A DNA stretch of 64,000 nt from a gamma proteobacterium symbiont of Ctena orbiculata (lineage in GTDB: Bacteria; Pseudomonadota; Gammaproteobacteria; Chromatiales; Chromatiaceae), in NCBI GenBank assembly GCA_003058495.1, contig QBVC01000027.1, positions 1-64,000 of the forward strand. Reading direction: 5' to 3'. A model generated the notes under the pieces. It had not been told where the DNA came from. It worked only from the letters and a program-made list of their open reading frames with translations, and made no database searches. Below are positions 17,200-26,831 of the stretch, piece after piece. The position numbers and the translations under genes are program-made. The stretch's first letter is position 1; each line of letters starts with the position of its first letter.

Positions 17200-18345
17200 A
17201 TGCAATCAGCTTTAGTTTTTCTGTTGATCACCCTGCTGCCCCTGGCCTTGATCGGCTGCAGCTCCGGTGGCGGTTATTTTTCAGATTCCGAGCGCGTCTA
17301 CCGCTCCCAGAAAGAGACGGTTGACGATCTCGAAATACCCCCCGACCTGAGCCGTTCCACAATTCAGGATGCGATGGTCGTTCCGGGCGCCGGCAGCGCC
17401 TCGTACGAGGAGTATGCCAACAAACGGGAGAGTGGCAGGGGCAGGGCGGCGAGCCCATCCGACGAGGTACTGCCCGAGTTCGAGAATATCAGGGTTGAGC
17501 GTGACGGCGATCAGCGCTGGCTGGTCATCAACGCCGCTCCGACATCCGTCTGGCCCAAGGTTGTCGCCTTCTGGCGAAACAATGGCCTGCTGCTGGTGGA
17601 GCAGGACCCCACCATCGGTGTCATGAAGACCGACTGGCTGGAGAGTCGGGCCGATATCAAGCAGGGGGTGATTACCGAATTCTTCCGCAAGACCCTCGGC
17701 AGCATCTACAGTTCAGCCACCCGCGATCAATTCCGGGTGCGCCTGGAGCAGGGCCTCGAACCTGGAACCACGGAACTCTACCTGACCCATCGTGGCATGG
17801 AGGAGAAGCTGAAAGAGGATGTCAGCGGAAATGCGGACACCACCTACTGGACCCCCCGGCCCAATGATCCGGGGATCGAGGCGGCAATGCTTCGCAGCCT
17901 CATGGTCTATCTCGGCATGGCCCGCGAACAGGCGGAAGCGGCCCTGGCCAAGGGGGAGGAGAGGGAGCAACGCTCACAGCTGGTCAGGACCGGTGAACGC
18001 GCCGAGCTCTGGATCAATGAAGGCTTTGCCCGTGCCTGGCGGATGACGGGGGTTGCCCTCGACCGGGTGGGGTTTGCCGTGGAAGACAGGGATCGCTCGT
18101 CCGGAATCTATTTTGTCAGATACAGTGAACTATCGGGCGCCAGTGACGAGAACAAGGGTTTCTTCTCCAAACTCGCATTCTGGCGTGACGATGAAGAGAG
18201 TATCGATAAAGAGACGCAATACCAGGTCAGGCTCTCTGAACTCGACCAAAGAACCCAGGTGGTGATTCGGGATCAGGACGGCGTCGAGACAGACCACAAG
18301 GCCGCAGGGAGGATCCTGACCCTGATCCACGAACAGATTCGCTGA
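17200..18345 (+). CDS. bamC: Outer-membrane assembly lipoprotein BamC
   Basis: 381 aa. The signal peptide ends in a lipobox LIGC with the lipidated C20. Then comes the BamC unstructured region with YRSQKETVDDLEIPPDLSRS, followed by two helix-grip domains (from about residue 100 and 265). BamC is part of the BAM complex that inserts beta-barrel proteins in the outer membrane. The length is a little above E. coli BamC (344 aa) because of longer linkers. It lies in the usual place after dapA, and the WalJ-like hydrolase starts 3 bases after its stop, so they are co-translated. Confidence 0.93.
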   Translation: MQSALVFLLITLLPLALIGCSSGGGYFSDSERVYRSQKETVDDLEIPPDLSRSTIQDAMVVPGAGSASYEEYANKRESGRGRAASPSDEVLPEFENIRVERDGDQRWLVINAAPTSVWPKVVAFWRNNGLLLVEQDPTIGVMKTDWLESRADIKQGVITEFFRKTLGSIYSSATRDQFRVRLEQGLEPGTTELYLTHRGMEEKLKEDVSGNADTTYWTPRPNDPGIEAAMLRSLMVYLGMAREQAEAALAKGEEREQRSQLVRTGERAELWINEGFARAWRMTGVALDRVGFAVEDRDRSSGIYFVRYSELSGASDENKGFFSKLAFWRDDEESIDKETQYQVRLSELDQRTQVVIRDQDGVETDHKAAGRILTLIHEQIR

Positions 18346-18348
18346 AGC

Positions 18349-19122
18349 GTGTCCCTGAATTTCGCTCTACTCGGCAGCGGCAGTCAGGGAAATGCGCTGG
18401 TCATCGAAACCCCGTCGGTCAGGGTGCTGGTGGATTGCGGCTTTCCCGCCCGCGTCATCGAGCAGCGCCTGGGCGGTCTTGGAATAGATGCGGAATCGCT
18501 TTCGGCGATCCTTGTCACCCACGAACACACGGATCATGTCCGGGGAGTGGGGGCCCTGGCGAGGCGCTACAGGATCCCGGTCTGGATGACCCCCGGCACA
18601 TTTCACGGTGCCAACTACGGTAAGCTGCCGTTTATCAATACGATCGACTGCCATGGGGGCTGGTGGAGCATCGGCGACCTGGCTGTTACCCCCTATCCGG
18701 TGCCGCACGACTCGAGGGAACCCTGCCAGTTTCTCTTCCGTGCCGCTGGCGACACCCTGGGTCTGCTCACCGATGCGGGTTACATCACGCCCCATATCGC
18801 GGGCATACTGCAGGCCTGCGACAGCCTGATTCTCGAATTCAACCACGATCCGCAGATGCTGGCCAACGGGCCCTATCCACCCAGCCTGCGGTCGAGGGTC
18901 GGCGGCTCCCATGGCCATTTGAACAATCAGCAGGCGGTGGGATTGTTGCAGCGACTGCAGACTTCACGTCTGCAGCGGGTGGTCGCTTCCCACCTCAGCG
19001 AGAAGAACAATTCACCCGAACTGGTGGCGCAGCTGATTCATCAGCAGTTACCCGATTTGAGTGATCGGTTCGCCATCGCAACCCAGCATAGCGCCACTGA
19101 CTGGTTTCAGCTGGGGGGCTGA
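18349..19122 (+). CDS. Metallo-beta-lactamase-fold hydrolase (WalJ/YycJ-like)
   Basis: 257 aa, GTG start 3 bases after bamC. The metal-binding motif THEHTDH gives H58, H60, D62 and H63; further ligands are likely in VPHDS, LTDAG and SHGHLNN, and VASHLSEKNN completes the fold. It matches the VicX/YycJ/WalJ group, proposed exonucleases acting on nucleic acids. It sits in the dapA-bamC-MBL block common in gammaproteobacteria. Cytoplasmic, no signal peptide. The function in Gram-negatives is not established. Confidence 0.88.
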   Translation: MSLNFALLGSGSQGNALVIETPSVRVLVDCGFPARVIEQRLGGLGIDAESLSAILVTHEHTDHVRGVGALARRYRIPVWMTPGTFHGANYGKLPFINTIDCHGGWWSIGDLAVTPYPVPHDSREPCQFLFRAAGDTLGLLTDAGYITPHIAGILQACDSLILEFNHDPQMLANGPYPPSLRSRVGGSHGHLNNQQAVGLLQRLQTSRLQRVVASHLSEKNNSPELVAQLIHQQLPDLSDRFAIATQHSATDWFQLGG

Positions 19123-19285
19123 GAATCCCCTTTAGAATCGGCATATCAGCAAATTACAAATTACTTTAATAGTTTTAAATTTCAGGTAGTTGAGTATACA
19201 CTGTGCGCAGTTTGAAGACGCGGTTCAGCCACCTCTCCTGGCTTTGCCGCAATCAATAATTTCGGAGAGGTTGGAGGTTTTGTGA

Positions 19286-20554
<1,269 letters not shown>

Positions 20555-20574
20555 TTTGCCTTTAAGCGCAATGA

Positions 20575-20600
20575 AGCCCGGTTACCAGCCGGGCTTTTTT
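20575..20600 (+). terminator. Rho-independent terminator of sqr
   Basis: A 7-bp stem AGCCCGG / CCGGGCT with a 7-base loop is followed by six T, 20 bases after the sqr stop. Confidence 0.93.
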
Positions 20601-20766
20601 GTGTCTGATCCAGAGTCTTATCTCTCCCGTTCAACGGCTCGAGCGCTTCCTCCCCACGTTTCGCGGCTGAGGGTCGGCGGTATCAGCGGACAACGGTGGC
20701 CGGGTGATTTTTGGGGGGTGATTCATCCCTGGGTAGATGAAACTCGATACAAAAGGTGAATGGTTC

Positions 20767-20835
20767 GGTGGGGCAGGGCCCCACCCTTTTAAGGCAGCCC
20801 AACGGCTTCAGGGTAGGGTGGGGCCCTGCCCCACC
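20767..20835. repeat. Inverted pair of the GTAGGGTGGGGC palindromic repeat
   Basis: Copies at 20767-20787 (GGTGGGGCAGGGCCCCACC) and 20813-20835 (its reverse complement) are 25 bases apart, the same head-to-head order as at 13275. They fill the middle of the ~440-base gap between sqr and ispG; apart from the sqr terminator nothing else is evident in that gap. Confidence 0.8.
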
Positions 20836-20998
20836 AATATTCTTGCGTCGAAGTCCAGCTGGGGGATGGCTGAGATCCAACCCCAACAAATGAGTGGGAT
20901 ACCCGGTTGGAAAAGCAACCGCTATTTGAAAATCTAATCAGCTTAAGGTTCTTTTGGTATCCTTCTCATCCAGTTTACAACCCGAGGCAGAGAGAGGC

Positions 20999-22207
20999 GT
21001 GGCAATCGAAAGACACAAAACCCGTGGCGTGATGGTGGACGGCGTGCAGATCGGTGGGGATGCGCCGGTGGTCGTGCAGTCGATGACCAACACCGACACC
21101 GCGGATATTGACGCCACGACAGACCAGGTGGCGGAGCTTGCCAGGGCGGGCTCGGAACTGGTCCGTATCACGGTGAATACCGAGGAGGCGGCCAGGGCGG
21201 TGCCAGGGATCCGCGATCGGCTCGACCGGATGGGGCTCGAAGTGCCTTTGGTGGGGGATTTTCACTTCAACGGTCATCGCTTGCTGAGTGATTTTCCCGC
21301 CTGTGCCCAAGCCCTTGCCAAATACCGCATCAACCCGGGCAACGTGGGCAGCGGCGCCAAGCGCGACAGCCAGTTCGCGCGCATGATAGAGATCGCGTGC
21401 CGCTACGGGAAAGCGGTGAGAATCGGGGTCAACTGGGGTAGCCTGGACAAGGCGCTGGTGGCCAGAATGATGGATGAAAATGCGCGTTCGCCGGAGCCGC
21501 TGGATGCGGATCAGATGACCCGGGAGGTGATGGTGGTCTCCGCCCTGGAGAGCGCCCGGCGCGCCCGGGATGTCGGACTTGCCGAGGAGAGAATCGTGCT
21601 CTCCTGTAAAATGAGCGGCGTCCAGGACCTGATTGCGGTCTACCGGACCCTGGCACGCCGCTGCGCCTATGCGCTGCACCTGGGGTTGACCGAGGCGGGT
21701 ATGGGTTCCAAGGGCATCGTCGCCTCGAGTGCCGCCCTCGCGGTCCTGCTGCAGGAGGGGATCGGGGATACGATACGCATCTCGTTGACGCCGGAGCCTG
21801 GCGGTTCGAGAAGCCAGGAGGTGGTGGTCGCCCAGGAACTGCTGCAATCGATGGGCATTCGCGCATTTACCCCGATGGTTGTCGCCTGTCCGGGCTGCGG
21901 CCGCACTACCAGCAGCTACTTCCAGCAGTTGGCGAAGGATGTGCAAAACCATCTGCGGCGGATGATGCCCGGGTGGAAGCGGGAACACCCGGGGGTGGAG
22001 TCGATGTCCGTGGCCGTGATGGGGTGCGTGGTAAACGGGCCCGGTGAGAGCAAGCAGGCCAATATCGGTATCAGTCTGCCGGGAACCGGCGAGTCCCCAT
22101 CGGCACCTGTCTACGTGGATGGTGAAAAGGTGGCGACACTGAAAGGCGATGACATCTCGGATCAATTCATGAAATTGGTGGATGGCTATGTAAGAGAAAA
22201 CTACTGA
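20999..22207 (+). CDS. ispG: 4-hydroxy-3-methylbut-2-enyl diphosphate synthase
   Basis: 402 aa from the GTG that follows a GAGAGAGG ribosome site; a TTG 45 bases upstream (20954) is possible but less likely. Typical IspG features: [39 protein letters not shown] and the C-terminal [4Fe-4S] cysteines in CPGCGRT and GCVVNGPGE. It is the penultimate step of the methylerythritol phosphate isoprenoid pathway and takes electrons from ferredoxin or flavodoxin. Length fits the bacterial single-chain type without the plant-like insert. Followed closely by a GlcG-like gene. Confidence 0.95.
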   Translation: MAIERHKTRGVMVDGVQIGGDAPVVVQSMTNTDTADIDATTDQVAELARAGSELVRITVNTEEAARAVPGIRDRLDRMGLEVPLVGDFHFNGHRLLSDFPACAQALAKYRINPGNVGSGAKRDSQFARMIEIACRYGKAVRIGVNWGSLDKALVARMMDENARSPEPLDADQMTREVMVVSALESARRARDVGLAEERIVLSCKMSGVQDLIAVYRTLARRCAYALHLGLTEAGMGSKGIVASSAALAVLLQEGIGDTIRISLTPEPGGSRSQEVVVAQELLQSMGIRAFTPMVVACPGCGRTTSSYFQQLAKDVQNHLRRMMPGWKREHPGVESMSVAVMGCVVNGPGESKQANIGISLPGTGESPSAPVYVDGEKVATLKGDDISDQFMKLVDGYVRENY

Positions 22208-22307
22208 GGGGCGGTTGCAGGGCCGGCAAAAGGTGGATCAACGGGTTTGGCACGGAACCGAACCATGGGATAGGATCAGCAGTATAACAATCAGACCGGA
22301 GGAGATG

Positions 22308-22799
22308 ATGAAACAAGAACTTATCACCGCTGTCCTGATAGCGGGTATCTCGGGCTGGGCGGTAGCGGATGAAGATGCGCCCAGCGTGAACCTGAAACGC
22401 CTGTCGCTGGAGTCTGCGAACAGGATTGCCCTGGGCGCGGTCGAGGCCTGTCGTAAAAAGGGGATCCAGATAGGGGTCACGGTGGTCGATCGGGACGGTA
22501 CGGTTCAGGCCGTGATGCGTGACACCATCGCCGCCCAGATCACGGTGCCGATCAGCCGCATGAAGGCCTTTACCGCGGCCAACTTCAATGCCGCGACATC
22601 CGCCTTGAAGAGTCGTGCCAACACGCCCATCGGGCGTATCGACGGCCTGGTGATGTCCGCGGGGGGGTTGCCGATACAGGCCGGCGGTCAGCTGCTCGGT
22701 GCCGTGGGGGTAAGCGGCGCACCGTCGGGAGAGACCGATGAGGAGTGCGCCCAGGCCGGGATCGATACGATTATCGATGACCTGGAAATGGAGATGTAG
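22308..22799 (+). CDS. GlcG/HbpS-like protein, exported
   Basis: 163 aa from the ATG preceded by GGAGGAG; longer in-frame starts lack a ribosome site. A signal peptide (KQELITAVLIAGISGWAVAD) is followed by the GlcG/HbpS domain: LSLESANRIALGAVEACRKK, GVTVVDRDGTVQAVMRD, then GLVMSAGGLPIQAGGQLLGAVGVSGA. Relatives bind haem or act as accessory proteins of unknown role; exported copies are common near oxidoreductase genes. It is 100 bases behind ispG on the same strand. Periplasmic location is inferred from the signal peptide, haem binding is only a family suggestion. Confidence 0.85.
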   Translation: MKQELITAVLIAGISGWAVADEDAPSVNLKRLSLESANRIALGAVEACRKKGIQIGVTVVDRDGTVQAVMRDTIAAQITVPISRMKAFTAANFNAATSALKSRANTPIGRIDGLVMSAGGLPIQAGGQLLGAVGVSGAPSGETDEECAQAGIDTIIDDLEMEM

Positions 22800-22818
22800 C
22801 CGTCATCCCCGGCAAGCG

Positions 22819-23274
22819 CTATGGCGTCTGCCGGGCGTCGCCCTCCTGGCCTGACCTGGCCGAGGTCGGGAGCTGTTGTTTCTCGTCAAGCAGCAGGGAC
22901 TTCGCCCACTGCTCCATGAGCGCATTGGCCACCGGCATGGGGGCCTCGACAAAGGAGATGGAGATCTTGCCGCCGCATTGACACACGCCGATCGAGCGGG
23001 GTCTCGTGGCCAGTTGCTCCGCATCCTGCAGGCTGAAGCCGAAACAGAAAACGATGTTGTAAGCGGCCTCGATATCGTCTGCGACTCTGCCTTCCGGCAA
23101 CCCGGTGGTGTGCTGCAGGTGGTTGAAGGTGGCGATATAGCACGCGGCCCTGTGGCTTCGCACCTGCTCCTCGAAATAGCTGACGATCGCTTCGACCGTA
23201 TCGAACCTGCACTCGGCGAACTCCATTTCGATATTGAAGATCGGTAGCGCAATCTCCCTGACGACCTGTTTCAA
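22819..23274 (-). CDS. Conserved hypothetical protein (DUF6858-like)
   Basis: 151 aa. A TTG start is supported by GGGAGAGG about 6 bases upstream. The protein reads KQVVREIALPIFNIEMEFAE, then ATFNHLQHTTGLPEG, NIVFCFGF and ARPRSIGVC-type segments; the pattern of a small cytoplasmic alpha/beta protein with HTT, FCFGF and VCQCGG resembles a conserved family I remember from sulfur oxidisers, but the name is uncertain. The cysteines in VCQCGGKISISF could bind metal. It follows the FNR-like gene on the same strand with an ~80-base gap, so they may share a transcript. Confidence 0.65.
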   Translation of the reverse strand: MKQVVREIALPIFNIEMEFAECRFDTVEAIVSYFEEQVRSHRAACYIATFNHLQHTTGLPEGRVADDIEAAYNIVFCFGFSLQDAEQLATRPRSIGVCQCGGKISISFVEAPMPVANALMEQWAKSLLLDEKQQLPTSARSGQEGDARQTP

Positions 23275-23355
23275 CTTGCCTCTCCCCTGCCTAGCTTACC
23301 CGGCCAATCAAGCCTGTAGGGTATGGAGGCGGAGCGCACTTGGCATTGAAAATGG

Positions 23356-24063
23356 TCAATCCTCGGCGATGCGCTGCAGATTGGGGATGTCGAGCAGAAA
23401 CTGGTTGACGCTGGTCTCGACCAGCAGGCTCTGTCTCTTGAATTCCGCGATCGTGCGGCTCGCCGTTTCGGTGGTGATCCCCAGCATGGCGCCCATATCT
23501 TCCCGCGCGAACAGGCTGCATTTGCTCTCTTCGGTGTCCTTGACCAGGCGCAGCAGCAGGCGGGCCACGCGCTGCTTGGCCGATCCCGTGGAGAGTTCGG
23601 TGAGCCAGGCGTCGGCCTCCTTCAGGGCGCGTTGCCAGCGGTTGAGCAGTTCATGGTGAAGCGCGGGATTCTCATTGCTCAGGTTTTCCACGACACGCAC
23701 CGGGAGGGCGCAGACTTCGGTCTCCTGGAGCACGACGGCGTCATGCTGATAGCTCTCACCGACGATACACTCGAGCCCGGTGATATCGGTTGAACGGATC
23801 AGGCGCACGATGCGCTGGCTGCCGTCGGGCAGATATTGCACCAGTTTCAGGATGCCGGAGCGAACCGTGTAGAGACGGTCCCCCCTGTCGCCCGTGTGGT
23901 AGAGGGTAGCACCCACCGGTAGCGTATATTGGTCGATGGGATCGTGGAGCTTCTCAAAGTCCTTCTCTTCCAGTTTTGCAAACAGGACAGACTCGCGCAG
24001 GGAGCAGTTCAAACAGTCGGCGACGCCATCCCTGGCCTCCTTGAAAGAGACATTTTTTACCAT
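23356..24063 (-). CDS. FNR-like Crp-family regulator with partial cysteine set
   Basis: 235 aa from MVKNVSFKEARDG. The N-terminus has C17-x2-C20 (DCLNCSLRES) and one further cysteine in TEVCALP at the position of FNR Cys122; the two remaining FNR cluster cysteines are not visible, so a [4Fe-4S] sensor cannot be assumed. The cNMP-like barrel (LPVGATLYHTGDRGDRLYTV) is followed by HTH MGAMLGITTETASRTIAEF, whose E-T-A-S-R matches FNR DNA-recognition residues, so it probably binds TTGAT-N4-ATCAA-type sites. Divergent from the response regulator at 24323. Confidence 0.88.
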   Translation of the reverse strand: MVKNVSFKEARDGVADCLNCSLRESVLFAKLEEKDFEKLHDPIDQYTLPVGATLYHTGDRGDRLYTVRSGILKLVQYLPDGSQRIVRLIRSTDITGLECIVGESYQHDAVVLQETEVCALPVRVVENLSNENPALHHELLNRWQRALKEADAWLTELSTGSAKQRVARLLLRLVKDTEESKCSLFAREDMGAMLGITTETASRTIAEFKRQSLLVETSVNQFLLDIPNLQRIAED

Positions 24064-24322
24064 TGCAGTGTCGAGTCCTTCACGGATGACCAATTATCAT
24101 CCAGCCGTTTTCTGATTAACAGGGTAGTTCAGTCAACAATACCAGATTGGTGCAAGAAAGGCAGCTGAGCCTGACAACCAACCTTGGTTTTATAGTGCTG
24201 GGGTTGTCGAACCATTTATGACAAGATGTATCCGGCCATGCTGATTCAGACCACCGGTCTTGTGTTTAGCTACGAACCTGCAGTTGTTGCTCAGCGAATT
24301 GTGTAGGACATGGAGGAGGGTA

Positions 24323-25318
24323 ATGGTATCCGAACAGGAGGAGGCAAAGCCCCAGCATATCCTGGTGGTCGATGACCAGCCGGAGAATCTGAAAAGCCTC
24401 GAACAGATATTGCGCTTCAGTTACCAGGTCTCATTGGCGGCCAGCGGAGAGGCCTGTCTCAAGCTGGTGGCAGCGCGGGAACCGCCGGATCTGATCCTGC
24501 TCGACGTGGACATGCCAAGGATGGATGGGCTGACCGTGTGCCGTCGGCTCAAGGCGGATCCCGTCACATCCCTGATCCCGGTTATCTTTGTCTCCGCCCT
24601 ATCCCGTCTCAGCGAACGCCTCGCCGGATATCATGCCGGCGCGGATGACTATGTCGCCAAGCCCTATGATGTGGAGGAACTGCTGGTAAAGATCCGCATC
24701 GCACTCAACAACCGGCACGACCTCGAGACCGCCCGTGAGCGATCCAGCCTTGCCCGGGAAGAGATGGAGACCTCCCTTGCCGCCTGTACCGAGCTGAACC
24801 TGATGGCCGATTTTTTCCATCGCAGCCTCGAATGCGACGATCTCAGGGCCCTGGGCGAGCGGCTGCTGGATACCTTCGACCGCTTCGGCCTGCGGGTGAT
24901 TGTCAGGCTGGTGGAGAGCGGCCACTACTTTTCCCATGCCGGTGAAGTCGGTGTCCTGGACCAGGAGATGATGGAGAGTCTCTACGAAAAAGGGAACATT
25001 ATCGATTTCGGCCACCGCACCCTGATAAACGCCAAGTTTGTCTCGGTGCTTGTGCGTAATATGCCGCTGCACGACGATGCCCGCTACCAGCGCTGGCGAG
25101 ACAATCTGAAACTGCTGGTTGAGGTGGTGAACAGCCTTATCGACAATCTGCAGCGCAAGAGCAACAGACAGAAGGAGCGTGAGCGTCTGCAGTCCCTGAT
25201 CGGGGGTATTCACCAATTGATAGAGCAATTGCAGGGCTCGGGAGACGACCTCAACTGGGATCAGGCATGCCACGACCTGAACCGCTTGCGCATGGCCTGG
25301 GAGTCCCATCAGCCATGA
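24323..25318 (+). CDS. Response regulator with unknown output domain
   Basis: 331 aa; the ATG follows GGAGGAGGG. The receiver (residues ~10-130) has VVDDQ, the phosphoacceptor D61 (LILLDVDMPRMDG) and the lysine in YVAKPYD. Beyond it lies a coiled coil (ETARERSSLAREEMETSLA) and a region that reads like a sensory/GAF-type module (LMADFFHRSLECDDLRALGE ... LRVIVRLVESGHYFSHAGE), then another coiled segment (residues ~270-320). No HTH, GGDEF, EAL or HD motif is present. The layout suggests protein-protein output. No kinase is adjacent. Confidence 0.8.
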   Translation: MVSEQEEAKPQHILVVDDQPENLKSLEQILRFSYQVSLAASGEACLKLVAAREPPDLILLDVDMPRMDGLTVCRRLKADPVTSLIPVIFVSALSRLSERLAGYHAGADDYVAKPYDVEELLVKIRIALNNRHDLETARERSSLAREEMETSLAACTELNLMADFFHRSLECDDLRALGERLLDTFDRFGLRVIVRLVESGHYFSHAGEVGVLDQEMMESLYEKGNIIDFGHRTLINAKFVSVLVRNMPLHDDARYQRWRDNLKLLVEVVNSLIDNLQRKSNRQKERERLQSLIGGIHQLIEQLQGSGDDLNWDQACHDLNRLRMAWESHQP

Positions 25319-25337
25319 CAACAGCGGCGGCGTTGGC

Positions 25338-26687
25338 TCAGCCGACCTTCGGCAGGTGGGCCAATGACGCCTGGATCGCCTCGTCCGGGTAGTCGAAGTC
25401 CTCCAACTCCCCCTTGAAATAGCGGTCATAGGCGCTCATGTCGAAATGGCCATGCCCGGAGAGGTTGAACAGCAGGGTCTTCGCCTCCCCCGTCTCGGCG
25501 CAGCGTTTCGCCTCACGGATCACCGCCGCCACCGCATGGCAGGATTCGGGCGCCGGGATAATGCCCTGGGTCTTGGCGAACAGCTCCCCGGCCTGGAAGG
25601 TCTCAAGCTGGGGAATGGCCACGGCGCTCAGCAGGCCCTCGTCGTAGAGTTGACTGACCAGGGCCGAATCGCCGTGATAGCGCAGACCGCCGGCGTGGAT
25701 TCCGGGGGGCATGAAATCGTGGCCCAGGGTATACATCTTGGTCAGCGGCGTGAGGCCCTCGGTGTCGCCGAAGTCATAGGCGTATACGCCCTTGGTCAGG
25801 GTCGGACAGGAGGTCGGTTCGACCGCCACCAGCTCGATCTCCCTGCCCGCGGCCTTGTCGGCAAAGAAGGGGAAGGCGATACCGCCGAAGTTTGAGCCGC
25901 CCCCGCAGGGGGCATAGATCGCATCCGGGTAGTCCCCCACCAGCTGCAGCTGCTTTTTCGCCTCCTCGCCGATGATGGTCTGGTGCAGCAGCACATGGTT
26001 GAGCACCGAGCCCAGGGAGTAGTTGGTATCCGCCCGGCCCGCCGCCTCCTCCACCGCCTCGGAGATGGCGATCCCCAGCGAACCCGGGGATTCGGGGTCT
26101 TGCTCCAGGATATGTCGCCCCGACTGGGTCATCTCGGTGGGGCTGGCGAAGACCTCCGCGCCCCAGGTCTGCATCATCGAGCGCCGATAGGGCTTCTGTT
26201 GATAGCTGACATTCACCATATAGACCCGCACCTCCATGTCGAACAGCTGTCCCGCCAGGGCCAGGGAGCAGCCCCACTGACCCGCCCCCGTCTCGGTGGT
26301 GAGCCGATTGATCCCCTCCTGCTTGTTGTAGTAGGCCTGGGCGACCGCGGTGTTCGGTTTGTGCGATCCCGCCGGACTCACGGCTTCGTTCTTGAAGTAG
26401 ATCTTGGCCGGGGTCTTCAGCGCCATCTCCAGGCGTTCCGCCCGGTAGAGCGGGGATGGCCGCCACAGACGCAGCATTTCACGGACCTCATCGGGGATGG
26501 GGACCCAGCGTTCCGCGCTGACCTCCTGCTCGATGATGGCGTTGGGGAAGATGGCGCTGAGGGCGTCGGGGGTTACCGGCGAACCGTCGGGAGCGAGGAT
26601 GGGGGCCGGCGGATTAGGCATGTCGGCCACGACGTTATACCAGTGGGTCGGCATCTCCGCCTCTTTCAGCAGAATCTTTGTCTTCAT
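25338..26687 (-). CDS. trpB2: Tryptophan synthase beta-like protein TrpB2
   Basis: 449 aa from [18 protein letters not shown] with GGGAGAGA upstream; the open frame goes further but without a ribosome site. The length and the N-terminal extension mark the TrpB2 subgroup rather than the canonical ~400-aa TrpB. PLP is bound at K110 ([11 protein letters not shown]), with the glycine loop CGGGSNFGG and the substrate segment [10 protein letters not shown]. TrpB2 enzymes make tryptophan from indole and serine, often as a stand-alone salvage route. No trpA is nearby, which fits that. Convergent with the response regulator, divergent from uup. Confidence 0.93.
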   Translation of the reverse strand: MKTKILLKEAEMPTHWYNVVADMPNPPAPILAPDGSPVTPDALSAIFPNAIIEQEVSAERWVPIPDEVREMLRLWRPSPLYRAERLEMALKTPAKIYFKNEAVSPAGSHKPNTAVAQAYYNKQEGINRLTTETGAGQWGCSLALAGQLFDMEVRVYMVNVSYQQKPYRRSMMQTWGAEVFASPTEMTQSGRHILEQDPESPGSLGIAISEAVEEAAGRADTNYSLGSVLNHVLLHQTIIGEEAKKQLQLVGDYPDAIYAPCGGGSNFGGIAFPFFADKAAGREIELVAVEPTSCPTLTKGVYAYDFGDTEGLTPLTKMYTLGHDFMPPGIHAGGLRYHGDSALVSQLYDEGLLSAVAIPQLETFQAGELFAKTQGIIPAPESCHAVAAVIREAKRCAETGEAKTLLFNLSGHGHFDMSAYDRYFKGELEDFDYPDEAIQASLAHLPKVG

Positions 26688-26831
26688 CGATTGGTCTCTC
26701 CCGCTACTTGGCCCGAGTCCTGAATAGTGATTTGATAGCCCATCCATGACGCCGAGATTTGTAAAGTCGGCATTTTGCCATCTGCGAGGACCATTTTGCT
26801 TGAGATAAGTCATGAATGATAGGAAGTTTCA

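Noticed and set aside
19231-19271. 8-bp inverted repeat in the sqr leader as a riboswitch
   Set aside because: Stem is short with a 25-base loop; could be chance. Mentioned only with sqr.
22240-22275. TGGCAC-type sigma-54 promoter before the GlcG-like gene
   Set aside because: TGGCAC is present but no TTGC at the needed spacing.
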